A stretch of 64,000 nucleotides of DNA from Chryseobacterium sp. E1 (GCA_019203745.1 CP078104.1:4402001-4466000), one strand, 5' to 3'; counted from the first letter of the stretch, positions 1-10,875 are shown. The notes: a model not told the origin generated them from the sequence alone. Translations and numbers: made by a program.

Positions 1-445
1 ATTGAGCTCAATAATTATTTGTTATATAAATTATTGGATGCTGCTAGTGAAGACAATGAAGAAGAATTGAATTGGAGTTTTTAAATGCAGAATATTTAAA
101 ATTATTAGATATTTACCCTTTTGTTAAAAGATTCGTGAAATCTGATTTATTCAAATTTTCGGATTATTTTGTGGACTATATGATATTGCAATTGAACTCA
201 TCTCCTTATGAATCTATAGAGTTATTCCAAATAGCAATGAATAGTAAAAAAATAGCGAGAAAAATCTTTCTTATCGAATTGAAGAAAAATGTATCAAATT
301 TATTGTCAACGCATACAATAAGCTTAGTCACAATACAGAAGATAACAGACATATAAAGATTTCAATTCTAAAGTTGTTTGATAAATTATTATGCGATTAT
401 CGATTTACAAAGAGCACAGATATGATTCTTGAGGAACTATTGTAA
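1..445 (+). CDS. 3' part of an unrecognised gene (partial, frameshifted)
   Basis: The gene enters from the left edge and reads through three frames: codons from position 1 to about 80, then the frame of 72-356, then a frame ending at a stop at 443-445. The last switch falls near the A- and T-rich stretch at 285-300. After it the reading continues as a sensible lysine- and leucine-rich helical sequence, with the motif FDKLLCDYRF. The restored C-terminal part is about 145 residues, helical, with no signal peptide or membrane segment. I do not recognise the family. Position at the edge of a defence island suggests accessory function, but that is inference only. Confidence 0.45.
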
Positions 446-614
446 ATTATTATAGATTAATTAAATTTCTTATTTTTTATAGTGAAATGAAAATTGAATA
501 AAATTTATAGAGATCATAACTTATTTATATGCAAAATCAATTTGGTAAATTGGCTCTCTCTTAATCATTCTTTTTATAATGTTGTTAAAGATTGTATACT
601 TAGATTTAGAGTGG
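446..614. other. No gene seen; AT-rich spacer
   Basis: This AT-rich stretch lies between the end of the partial first gene and the transposase relic. I see no reading frame, hairpin or promoter that I can support. Confidence 0.5.
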
Positions 615-884
615 TTACCCTTTCCGTTCATCAGTGACTATTTGAGCTGATTTGTCAATATGTTTATCAAAAATCGTTTGTAGTGATTTGGAAGAAAAAT
701 CATCAATTTTCAAAGCATTAAAACGTTTTACATTTTCTTCATCTGTAAGTTTCACGGCACATACTAGTAGTGTGACTGCAATTCCCAGTTCCTTGAGAGT
801 TCTGACACATTAAGTTTGTTCTTTGCTTTGCTGAACAGTTTTGGCTTTAAAAGCAGGACTGTAGATTTTTCTTTCTCGTTTCAT
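615..884 (-). pseudogene. Chimeric transposase relic: IS3-type OrfA start joined to an ISXO2-like (IS1595) fragment
   Basis: On the minus strand an ATG at 884 opens a frame beginning MKRERKIYSPAFKAKT, the typical start of an IS3-family OrfA. After a frame change it continues with SEL and LKELGIAVTLL, the usual HTH region of that protein. Without a break the same frame then reads NALKIDDFSSKSLQ and DKSAQIVTDE, which resembles the DDE core of ISXO2-like IS1595 transposases, before a stop at 615-617. Neither half is complete and no terminal inverted repeats are visible. I read it as two decayed insertion sequences joined by deletion or recombination. Confidence 0.6.
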
Positions 885-1124
885 AGGCTAAAATTAAAGT
901 TTTATGCTTAACTTTAGCTGGAAGCTAAATTAGTACATCCACATCGCCAAATTGATCACTCCATTCTAAAATTTTCTCTGGTGTTATTGTATTTAGTCAT
1001 GAGCACGATAATCCTTTATTGTTTGGGATTTGAGACCTATGTGAAAATGGGTGAAAGAATAGCTTTTAAGAAGTTAACATTATAACTCAACTATAAATGT
1101 GCTAAAATAAAAGGATGATTTATT
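885..1124. other. Degenerate spacer with a short coding relic
   Basis: On the minus strand, 925-996 reads 23 codons ending in a stop (TPEKILEWSDQFGD and so on). This looks like the tail of a lost protein but is too short to assign. The rest, up to the start codon at 1125, is AT-rich, and AAAAGGATG at about 1112 may be a weak ribosome binding region for the next gene. Confidence 0.3.
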
Positions 1125-1940
1125 ATGTTCACAACCATACCCCGACAAGAAATCGAAGACAGAATAAAGGAGATTGAAAATGATAAAGGTGCTCCAATAA
1201 AGTTTTTAAAAAGGTTATCAAGTCCTCACGAGATTACATCAAATACTAAGGATTGGTTTGAGTCCGCTGAGAACTATTGGAAAAAAAAGCAAAGAAGAAA
1301 TTAATTATACCCATAGCAGTTGATAAGAAGTATTTGGCAAGAACATTACTTATTGTGGATTTTCTGGTCAAACTCATTGAATTCAGAGGGCATCATTTCG
1401 GTTTTGACATTAATGATCAAAACATTATTAAAATTTTAGATCGAGAAATTCATTTAAGTATTCGAAATGTGGGAAAGTATGTTACGAATGATGATAGTAA
1501 GTATGCATCTAGAGATTTTGTAATGACGGAATTATTGTGTGTTCAAATGTATGAAGATACATGGAATCGTAAAGAATGGAAGGACACACCATATTCTGCA
1601 ATTGAAGAAAAATTAATTCGTGTTATGGCATATATTGAACTTTATGCGAAGTATTCACATGAATATCATTTGGAGCTAAAAGAAAGTTGGAGAAAACAAG
1701 CGATTATCAGAGAGCAGGAGATAGAGAAGCAAAAAAGATTGAAGATGAAAAAGGGAAATTGAAAATTTGATTATAGTTGCGGAAAATTTTGAGAAATCAC
1801 AACGAATATTAAAATATCTAAATGAAAGAAAAAAATTCCTTGTTGAAAACAATTTGTACACGGAAAATCAAAAGAAATATTATGAGTGGGGAGTAAGTCA
1901 ATGTAATTTGTTAAACCCATTGTTTAAGATTGAAAAATAG
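1125..1940 (+). CDS. Hypothetical charged coiled-coil protein (two frameshifts)
   Basis: Three consecutive frames join into one protein of about 270 residues. The first (ATG 1125) breaks in the run of eight A at about 1279. The second starts KKAKKKLIIPIAVDKKYLAR and breaks near 1750. The third ends at the stop 1938-1940. The N-terminal part holds a DWFESAENYWKKK region, the middle an alpha/beta segment, and the C-terminal third is a long highly charged helix (REQEIEKQKR). The layout resembles a family of accessory proteins with an N-terminal HTH and an E/K/R-rich C-terminal coiled coil, but the HTH is not evident here and the gene may be N-terminally truncated. Function unknown. Confidence 0.55.
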
Positions 1941-1971
1941 TTTGGATTAATATACATTAGTGAATTAAATA

Positions 1972-2550
1972 TGAATGATAAAGAATATTTGGACTCTACC
2001 TCAACGGTAGGTATCTATTTAGAAGTACTTTTAGGAATTTTAAGATATGTACCTGTAAAAAAATTCTGGTGAGGATGAATATCAAAGTAAATTAACAAAA
2101 GTGCTAAAATTTGAAAAGAATTATGATCCGGACTTATTCAGAGCTTGTATAGATTTACTAGAGGATTCGCAATATGCTATCGACAAAGTTTTTAAAAATG
2201 GATTAATTACTGAATCTAATTCCCACGGGGAACAGTATTTAAGACTTTACGGAGTTTTGAATGCTTATTATATTCAATTGGGAGTTATTACTGATCTGGT
2301 AAGATTATTTGATCTTGATGGCCAAAAACAAATTAGAACTGATCTGAAATCAGCAAAAATTATTGAACTTAGAAATAAACTCGGGGCACATACGACCAGC
2401 TATCTTCATCCTGGAGAGGAAGAAGAACCAAATTTTTATAGAATAGACCTACTTCCTGAAGAAAGAAAAAGAGTTTTTCTCCTTGTAAGATCGAAAGGAA
2501 AAGTTATCCCGAGCTTAGCAGATTATGGGAGATCTCTGAAGCTGCGGTAA
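1972..2550 (+). CDS. Hypothetical helical protein with an RNKLGAH (HEPN-like?) motif
   Basis: The ATG at 1972 opens a frame that breaks in a run of seven A at about 2055 and continues to a stop at 2550, giving about 193 residues. The protein is helical and soluble. Its middle has IIELRNKLGAHTTSY, an R-x5-H arrangement like the Rx4-6H motif of HEPN ribonucleases, followed by an acidic loop. The match is only a short motif and similar RN..H patterns occur in non-catalytic helical bundles, so the HEPN reading is tentative. It lies directly upstream of the AAA ATPase and HNH genes in the same orientation, with about 195 bp between. A further frame after 2550 may extend it slightly if another base is missing. 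Confidence 0.55.
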
Positions 2551-2745
2551 ATGGTCATAATGCTAGGCAATCGTTTCCTTCGGGATAATTACGACAAAGC
2601 AATGCCGTTTGCTGTTTTATTGTTCTGTAGTCAGATCAATAGTCAATTTATGATTCGGCTTTTATTTCGTTAATGTAGAAGTGCCGATTAAATGATTTTG
2701 GATTGGGACAGAGTTTTTTTATAAATTAGAGATTTCTAAATTAAC

Positions 2746-5038
2746 ATGCCTGAATTTAAACTAATTGCCATCACTGCGTTAAACGGATGTAGTAGTGAAT
2801 TTTCAAAAAAATTAAAGATTGGTCACCCATATCAGTTTTACAAAGACTATACTATTAAATTAGAAGATTCTGCTGATGAGACACGAAGTGTAGTAAGAAC
2901 AGATAGAAATAAAATTCCAGATAATCTTTATAAGTTGAATAATGGTATTTCTCTTACTATTTCTTCTGTAGTAGGTAAGAACGGAACCGGAAAGAGTACT
3001 TTAATGGAATTATTGTATCAGGTCATATATAGATTAGCGGTTCAAGAAAAATTTTATGAAACTGCATTGCTTCACAGCCCAACTGTTGATTTACAAGTCG
3101 ATTTGGAAACATTAAAAAGTGCATTATCCGATCTTTGTAAGCGCGTTTCATATCTGAATCCGAAAGATTATGGCTTGTCTCCAAACGCGAAACCGGTTCG
3201 TGAAGGACATGGGAACCTTAATTTGTATTTAACCCAATTGATCAGTAAGTATAGACTTGATGTAACCGTTAAAAATGATGATTCTGAGGAAGCCTTTAAA
3301 AAGGGTTGCTGCAAGATTAAAAAGTAATATTAGTGACGTTGAAACTTTAATATTGCAGACTGAAGGTAAGGAGAAACGATTCGAGTCTAGTTTCAACGTT
3401 TCATTGATATATGAAGTACATGATGAAATACGCGAAATACAGATTAAGGCAGGCGATATCAAGTATTTTTATTTTACAAATGATCCAGAACAGAAAATGG
3501 AATCTGGTTCAGTACCAAATTTAGAAGATCTTTTTTATACCATTTCCCTTAATTATTCGCACCATGGTCTCAATTCAAAAGTTATGGGGATTTGGGTAAA
3601 TAAATTATTTCATAAAAATGATGCATATAGAACGCCATTGGTTCTTAATCCGATGCGTGATGAGGGCAATTTTAATATCAACCATGAGATAAAACTCTCT
3701 AATGAACGTTTAATGTCAACATTAATTTATGATCTGGTCAATAAAAAGGAAAACTGGATTTTAGATAAGTATAAAATATCATCTTTTATTTTTACCCCAA
3801 AATTTCCTCATCTCCATAATTTAGTCGATGAAGGAGATTTTAATAAGTTACCATTCGCATCAATTATCAAGAAACGATACAAGATACCTTCAAGTAGTAT
3901 CGATCTACCCCATGCGCAGATAGCCCTAAGTTACCTTAACAGAAAAATTGGCAAGGTAGTTGAAAAGTATAACTTTTTATTTCATAATACCAACGATTCT
4001 AATTCTGATCTAGATAGGTTTTTAGCTGATGAAAAAGATAGTCACATTACTAAAAAGATCAAACAGACGGCGAACTACTTATGCAGGAGCATAGAAGAAT
4101 TAAATCCGATCTGGAATAAAACAAAAAGGGAAGGGGACCCGAAATTCATCTTTCTCCAAAAGAACTTCTAACCTATATGGATTTGTTCAAGCCTGAGGCA
4201 GAGCTTGGCCCATCCGAACTTACAGAATATGCTCTTCCAGGTTTTTTTAATATAGACTTTGAATTTCAAGAACGCGATCATAAAAAGATCAGATTAAGTG
4301 CAATGAGTTCGGGTGAACAGCAAATGATTTTCAATGTGAATGCAATCATGTACCATCTGTATAATCTTGAATCTGTTCACAAATCTAAGGAGGAAGCAGA
4401 AACGAAAAAGATTAACACACGACCTGCTTATCCAAATGTAAATATAGTTCTGGACGAAATGGAGCTTTACTATCATCCGGAAATGCAGCGCCGGTTTGTG
4501 GCCGATATGATCAAAGCATTTAAGAATTTGAGGCCTGGAAAAATTAAAGCTATCAATGTCTGTATTTTGACCCACTCTCCGTTTATACTTTCGGATATTC
4601 CATTACAGAATATTTTAAGGCTAACTGATGGTAGCCTTAATGTCGGTTCAGAAAATCGTCAGACTTTTGCGTCAATATTCATGAATTGCTTCGGAAAGAG
4701 TTTATGCTTGAAAAGGGCTTCTTCGGAGAGTATGCACGTCAGAAAATTGAGCAGGTCATTCATTCATTAAAAATTCATAAAGCGCTCATTGAATTGGGTA
4801 TTAATGAGCTGTCTGAAGAAGAAAATATTAAGGATATTCTTTCGAAAGATAAAGAATTCAAAGATTTTGATTTAAATAATTTTTGACCGAAAAAGAATGT
4901 AGGGAATTGATCAGTCTGGTCGGGGAGCCTGTACTCTATAAGAGTTTAATGGAATTTTATAGCGAGGTTTTTCCAAAGAAAAAGAAGGATTTTATCGACG
5001 AGCAAATTGAAATGCTGACAAAACTTAGAAACAGGTAA
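2746..5038 (+). CDS. AAA family ATPase, OLD/SMC-like, Septu PtuA-type or restriction-associated (frameshifted)
   Basis: Five frame segments (breaks near 3310, 4165, 4690 and 4885) join into a protein of about 764 residues. The N-terminus has a Walker A motif GKNGTGKST at residues 77-85. The distal part has an ABC-type signature (MSSGEQQ, near 4305), a Walker B NIVLDEMELYYHP (near 4445) and a switch histidine segment ILTHSPFILSD. This is the layout of large-insert ABC/OLD-like ATPases found in antiphage systems. The HNH nuclease gene starts 3 bp downstream, the arrangement of Septu (PtuA-PtuB) and of related restriction-associated AAA-HNH pairs. The inferred job is sensing or gating of the nuclease during phage infection. 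The family assignment is good; the exact system type is uncertain. Confidence 0.8.
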
Positions 5039-5040
5039 TT

Positions 5041-6014
5041 ATGATTTCTATAGCAATCAACTATGTTCTGGCAATCCAGCAAAAATATTCAAAGAATATT
5101 GTCCGACAATACAATAGTGGTTTAAACAAGCTCAAAGAACTACATGGTAAAACTACAGATGCTAAAGATCGCGCCTATCTCAATAAAATAATTAAATGTT
5201 TTGCGAAAAATAAAAGTATCTTAACCGATCTGCCCTCTGTTCTTAATTCGTATAAACTAGAAATAGGGGATGTCCCTAAAATTAACGTACAAGATAAAAA
5301 TGGAAAATGGACTACCAGAACAAGTCCCATTAAGGATGATATTGTTACGGCCTTAAATTATAATTACCTGAGAGGGAGCTTTTATCCCAAATATTTTAGG
5401 GATATCGGAATCAAGGCATGTATTTATTGTAATTCGCAATTTACAATATCAATTGAGACAGAGAAAAAGTTTTAGCTAAATTTGAGTTAGATCACTATTG
5501 GCCAAAAGATGTATACCCTTGGCTAAGCATTTGCCTGTTTAATCTTTATCCCGCATGTAAATCCTGCAATAATGTTAAAAGTGTCAAAGAAGTAGATTTT
5601 AATTTTTACAGCGATAAAAATGAAGAATTATCAAAATCCAACTTTAAGTTTACACTCACAAAAGGCTCAAAAGCAACATACCTAATATCAAAAAAGATTG
5701 ATGATATTGAAATTGAGTTTACTGAACCTGCGGTAGCAGCTGAAAAACATACTTTTAATGATGTGTTTCAAATAAAAAAGATTTATGAAGCACAAGTTGA
5801 TATAGTTGAAGAATTAATCCTAAAGAGTGAGATGTACGATGATTCATATAGAGAGCTGCTTGAAGAAAAGTATTCTGCAATTGGTGTCGACCAAGTATCG
5901 ATTGATCGGATTATATTAGGAAATTATACGGACATAACGGATATTCATAAGCGTCCTTTGAGTAAGTTTATGCAGGATATTGCTGAGGATGTTGGACTGA
6001 CAAAACCTTCGTAG
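5041..6014 (+). CDS. HNH endonuclease, Septu PtuB-like (one frameshift)
   Basis: The ATG at 5041 lies 3 bp after the ATPase stop. A missing T in the run at about 5472 explains the switch to a second frame that runs to 6014, giving about 325 residues. Helices fill the first 125 residues. Then comes the zinc-finger nuclease core: ACIYCNSQF supplies the first CxxC, FELDHYWPKD the catalytic DH, and PACKSCNN the second CxxCN. These are the elements of HNH nucleases of the PtuB type. The C-terminal 110 residues are helical, with no recognised domain. The tight coupling with the AAA gene supports a two-component effector in which the ATPase controls DNA cleavage. It is longer than many PtuB proteins. 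Confidence 0.75.
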
Positions 6015-6178
6015 GACTTGAAATAGGCGAATAGTTAATAAAAAGTATCATTTTCATGCTTATATTTGAGGCTTCGTTTAATTGACCTTTTATTTACTTG
6101 TCATATCTACGACCAAATCTGATTGTGTGGTGTTGAGCCAAAAACTGCCATAACGAATTCAAATAGATATGACCTGTT
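6015..6178. other. Spacer after the AAA-HNH pair
   Basis: AT-rich intergenic sequence downstream of the HNH gene. I see no hairpin terminator and no supportable reading frame. Confidence 0.4.
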
Positions 6179-6570
6179 TCAAAGTACCAACTTCATCTTG
6201 GAGCATTTGTGTCCTGCTCTAGCTTCTATTATGCTTAAAAGTCCTCCCAGACAGTGTAATCTCCTAAAATATAATTTATTATTGCCTAACTCGACAAGTT
6301 CCTTATAAATATATTGTAGAAAGAAAATAAAGGTTTAAACAGGTCCGATAAGAAAATATAATATTTCCCAATACAAAACTTTCGATTTTTTCTCTTTTTA
6401 CGAATGGAATAATTGGGTGAATATGACTGTGTGGTATTCCAAACCTTTGCTTTTGTGAATTGTCATTACCGGAATTGTATCTTTCCCGATAAGGTTGTTC
6501 AATGAGGAAATAATATCATTTGAAACAAGATAATTATTAATTAATTCTTCTTGTGCTATTTCTATGTAAG
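6179..6570 (-). pseudogene. Relic of a UvrD/Rep-type helicase C-terminus (GajB-like?)
   Basis: Read on the minus strand, 6398-6570 encodes LINNYLVSND followed by PVMTIHKSKGLEYHTVIF. This is the diagnostic motif V region of superfamily 1 UvrD-like helicases and is close to the form in GajB-type helicases of the Gabija system. The frame stops at 6398-6400. A second open stretch down to 6179 contains QYIYKELVELGNNK, which could be the decayed C-terminal tail. No helicase N-terminus is present on either side, so this is a remnant and not a working gene. It indicates turnover of defence genes at this place. Confidence 0.6.
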
Positions 6571-6851
6571 TGTCCCGTTAGTGTAGATTACCGTAGTTAG
6601 GGTAGTAGGCCATTATCCGGTCTTTGTTTACAAATGTGATAATTTTGGTGATGGCTTGAAAATAAAACTTTATTTTACTTAACTTGTAAAAAGACATTTA
6701 CAATCAGAATTCAAGGGATAAATCGGTAGGTGAAATAGAAGTTAATTTAGATTTAGAGAATAAAGAGGTAAAAAAGAAGATAGTTCACGAAAAATCTAAT
6801 TTACTATTATGTTATTTGTAAATTTGGCTAAAACTTATAATCTATATCTTA
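6571..6851. other. Degenerate spacer with a short + strand coding relic
   Basis: Between the helicase relic and the GHKL ATPase gene, the + strand frames around 6660-6821 read short coding-like pieces (LVKRHLQSEF, then VGEIEVNLDLENKEV) ending in a stop at 6819-6821. They may be the 3' end of a lost gene. No hairpin terminator is evident before the ATG at 6852. Confidence 0.3.
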
Positions 6852-9358
6852 ATGTCTTACAAATCGAAATTTGATTCCTTAGAGCAGAAAGCACATCATC
6901 AAATCATAGCAACTAAAATTTCCAAAGAAATGGGTGAATTACGTTCACTTGTTGAAAAATCTCCTGTTACACCCAAAAGATGGATCTGGGAATTGATTCA
7001 AAATGCAAAAGATGTACATTTAGACAAAGGGGTTCAGATAAGAATAGATTACCAACCGGAATATGTAAGTTTTAAACATACCGGTAAGCCGTTTACTGCA
7101 GATAATATTCGTTTTTAATAGAGCAGATATCAACTAAAAGCAGAAGCAGATCAGAAGAAGGAAAGAGTAAAACTACTGGGAAATTCGGGACAGGATTTTT
7201 GACAACTCACTTGTTATCAGAAATTGTTACCGTTAAAGGAGTTGCTAAAGAACCTGATTTGGATTACAGAAAATTTGACCTGCAGTTAGATAGAAGTGGC
7301 TTTGACTTAGAAGATATTACTGAAGCTGTGAAAAAGTCTAAAGAATCTGTAGAAGATTTAGATAATGCTCCTATCTATGCAGAATACGTCGAAGGGGATC
7401 TCAATACGGAATTTATATATCCCTGCAGGATAAAATTAGTGTTAATGTAGCCGAATCGGGTCTTAATAATTTGGAAATTTGTCTTCCTTACACTCTTATA
7501 TTCGTACCAGAAATAGAGAAAGTTGAAATAGTATCATCTTCTCATATATTTATTAGAAGTGGAGAAACTGAAAAGATTACCGATGAAATTAGTTTGCAAA
7601 CTGTAAAACTAATTGATACTGATTTACTTGAGGAGACAATCTACAGTATAATAGTTTGTTCTTCTGGACTACCTCTATTGCAATACCTATACAAAAGAAT
7701 GGGGAATCTATTTCATTATTACCAATTGATGAGCAGGTGCCAAGATTGTTTTGTGATTTTCCATTGGTAGGGACTGAAAAATTTCACGTGCCAATAATAA
7801 TCAACAATCCTAATTTTAATCCTACAGATCCGCGTGATGGAGTATATTTAACTACGTCAGAGCGGGTTAATCAAGAATAGATGAAAATAAAAGTATTATT
7901 GATGAAGCCAAATCACTTTATTTTAAGTTACTAGATTTTGCTGTTACAAATAATTGGAAAAACCTTCATTTACTCGCACAAATAAAAGCAATTTCAGAAG
8001 ATTATGATTGGGTAGATAATAATTGGTTTATTAAAGAAGTAGTTACTCCTATTCGTCAAAAATTGCTTCATATTCCTATCGTAACAAATGCTAGTGGAAA
8101 TCTTATTTCTATTTTAAATGAAGAAGAAAAAATAAATTCGTGGTTTCCCAATTCGGGAAGTAGAGAGGTTAGAAATGAAATATGGGAAATATCTAATTAT
8201 TGGTTTCCTAATAGTTTACCACAATTTTCTGATATTGAACTTTGGTACAGATTAAATTGGAAAGAATCTGGTAAATTGACAGTGGAGCAATTAGCAATAT
8301 TTATAGATTATTGCAAAACTTCAGAGAATCTTTCGGAAAGGATTAAAGGAATAGAAGTTACGGAGTGGTTAAATAAATTTTATGACTTAATAAAGAAAGA
8401 GATTAAAGATTATGATACAATTATAAATAAATATGCAATTTTTCCTAATCAAAATGGCAATTTTAAAAGATATTACAGTTAAAAAAGATAGTGGAGATAT
8501 AGCTATTGATTTTAAGAATATTTTGGCTCTTCTTGAAAATGATATTAGAGATGAGCTTTTAGATAAATCAATTAATTATGATTTCGATCCTGAAAATATT
8601 AGAGATAAAAAATATGCAGTAGACACAATCACTTCAGAGGTTAATAAAAAGTCCAGTGATAGGACTATTTCAAAACAATATAATGAAGCATTTAAAAACT
8701 TTTATTCTGGTTTAACAAAGATACTTCCCAAGCAGCATATCTTTTTCCTACTCTTTTTAAAAATAAACATCTTTTATATGATGATGAAGAAATTATAGAA
8801 AATATCAACAAAGCTGAAGAATTAAAAGATCTTCTTTCTGCTTTTGAGGTTACATCTGCTAATGAACTTAGACTAAAATTTGAAAACATAAATGACGATA
8901 CAAAGAGCCTACTTCCTATTACACAAGAGATATTAACCTCAATGGGTATAACAAATATTGAAGAATGGGAAGATGCAATGCGTGATACAGATTTGAAAGC
9001 TTTATTTGATCATCAATCTGTTCCCACTACTGATATGTTTCTTTTGTCACAGTCTCATATTCAAAAAGCAAGAACGAGAGTAATTTCACATTTACAAACA
9101 TTGAATAACTATGATCTTGAGGAGCTTGATATTAATACTGCTCCCACAATTTTAGCAGGGGTTTACAAAAATAATAACCCTATAAAAATTGTTTTTAGAC
9201 CAGCATATTCTCAGGAGGTAATCGTGTACTATGGTGCTGAGAAAGATGCATTAGACTATGCTGATGCTGAATTATGGGTAGATGATGGTACTCAAGTATG
9301 GCAAGTGAGTTTAGGACACATTTTAAAAAAGAATAATATCAAGAAATTTCCTATATAG
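6852..9358 (+). CDS. Sacsin-like GHKL (Hsp90/MORC-type) ATPase, putative defence protein (frameshifted)
   Basis: Segments from 6852 to 9358 join into a protein of about 835 residues. Breaks lie near 7110, 7450, 7655, 7875, 8475, 8720 and 8790. The N-terminal 130 residues form a GHKL nucleotide-binding domain. WIWELIQNAKDV is the N-box with the Mg-binding asparagine, and GKFGTGFLTTHLLS is the glycine-rich ATP lid seen in sacsin, MORC and Hsp90-like proteins. The expected G1 box region is represented by SFKHTGKPFTADNI. The remaining 700 residues are alpha/beta with no recognised domain and would be the sensor or partner-binding part. The gene ends 5 bp before an AlbA_2-TIR gene, so the two are almost certainly co-transcribed and coupled. 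A role in sensing phage is inferred from the TIR partner and the island. Confidence 0.7.
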
Positions 9359-9363
9359 AAAAA

Positions 9364-10592
9364 ATGAGATTAGAAGAAAATGCAATTAAACAGATTGGCT
9401 TACCCGAAAGTAATAAACTGAAGTATGAAGTATTATTACCTTCACATATCGAAATTGGAAAATTAATATGTGCCTATGCAAATACTGATGGAGGGCTTCT
9501 TGTTCTCGGAGTTTTAAATAAAAATAGTATAATATCCATAAAAGGTTTAAGTGATGACTTTCAGGTTGAGATTGTAGTGAAGAACTCATTAGCTAAAATT
9601 TCTCCTGCTGTACAAATTGAAAAAGGGTTTATTACTTATGAAGGGAAGAAATTGTACGTGATCAAAGTAGAGAAAGCCAATGAGATTGTCACTTTCAACA
9701 ATATTCAATATGAGATTAGTTACAAAACAATAAAAAAAGTAACTTCTCAGAAAATTAATAATTATAATACAAATATCACAGAGAAAGTAATGCCGTACAC
9801 AGATAAATTAGACATAATACTTAAATTTTTGTTGGATAATCCTAAAAGGATTAATGTAAACAAATATACGATAAGAGAGCTTTTCGCTGATGAGATATTC
9901 CTGTCGGAAGCAGAGCAATTAATTGAAAAGTTGAAAGAAACAAAATATGTAAAATCCTATAATGATAGATATATTGGTATGTCAATAGATACGGCAATGT
10001 TTCTTGAAAATGGAGGTTTTAGTGGAAAAAATCCAAATTCAGTACAATCGTCAACTAAGAGTGTTTTTTTATCGTACAGTTGGAAACAAAAAGAGACGAC
10101 TAGTAAGTTATACAATTTTCTGAAAGCTAATGGATATAATCCAGCAATGGACGATCATAATCTTGCATATAAAGACAAACTTTCAACTTTTATGGAATCC
10201 ATAAGGGCTTTTGATTATGCAATATTGATTATTAGTGATGATTATCTTAAATCTGCTAATTGTATGACTGAGGTTTTGCATATATTAAATGAAAGAGAGT
10301 CTTATAAAAAAATACTTCCGATTAGACACGAAAATGTCAAAATTTTTAGCGCTGCAGAAAGGTTGAAATATATTCAGTTTTGGAAAACACAATTGGAGGA
10401 AAGCAGTGCTTTACTTGAAAATCTGGATAGAATAAGTACAATTGAGGAAACAAAAAGCTTAAAGTAACAAACAGAATTTATCAAGATATTGGGGATTTTT
10501 TAATTACAATAGCTGATATGATTACTTCTACCATTGAAAAGGAAGAAAAAGATTCTTATCATAATTTATTAGGCTATATGGAAAAAGAGTGA
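9364..10592 (+). CDS. AlbA_2 (Schlafen-type)-TIR domain protein, putative NADase effector (one frameshift)
   Basis: The ATG at 9364 follows the ATPase stop by 5 bp. Residues about 5-125 match an AlbA_2/Schlafen-type nucleic-acid-binding domain (ANTDGGLLVLGV, then GKKLYVIKVEKANE). A helical, winged-helix-like linker follows. From residue 232 there is a TIR domain: KSVFLSYSWKQKE is the betaA box and DDYLKSANCMTEVLHI carries Glu303, at the position of the catalytic glutamate in NAD-cleaving TIR domains. A missing base near 10462 joins a tail that ends at the stop 10590-10592, giving about 409 residues. The inferred role is an abortive-infection effector that depletes NAD when the GHKL partner or a nucleic acid triggers it. 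Enzyme activity is not shown by sequence alone. Confidence 0.75.
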
Positions 10593-10723
10593 AAAAGAGG
10601 ATAACAATATACTTTTTTACACATAATTACAAATAATTTTTAATCCAACCGCATCTAATATAATCTTAATCATAGCAGAATTATTTACGTTGTAGTATTA
10701 AATAATCTAATCTAATCTTAAAT

Positions 10724-10755
10724 AGCCTTACAGTCCTTTGTAAGGCTGTTTTTTT
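10724..10755 (+). terminator. Rho-independent terminator after the TIR gene
   Basis: AGCCTTACA at 10724-10732 pairs with TGTAAGGCT at 10739-10747 over a six-base loop and is followed by G and seven T. It closes the GHKL-TIR transcription unit. Confidence 0.8.
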
Positions 10756-10875
10756 GATTTTTATTGTCGATTTTTACTTGTAGAAAAAAGGAATTTACTA
10801 ACAGTTGGTTTTAAGAAAGTTTTCATTTAATGAAAAATGTTTAGTCCTTTTTCAATATAATCTTTTAATATTGGC

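Noticed and set aside
2551..2745. Short frames after the RNxxxxH protein (MLGNRFLRDNYDKAMPFAV)
   Set aside because: Possible continuation of the preceding gene after another lost base, but no conserved motif decides it.
6123..6308. 61-codon plus-strand frame (MCGVEPKTAITNSNRYDLF)
   Set aside because: It lies opposite the helicase relic and has no independent support.
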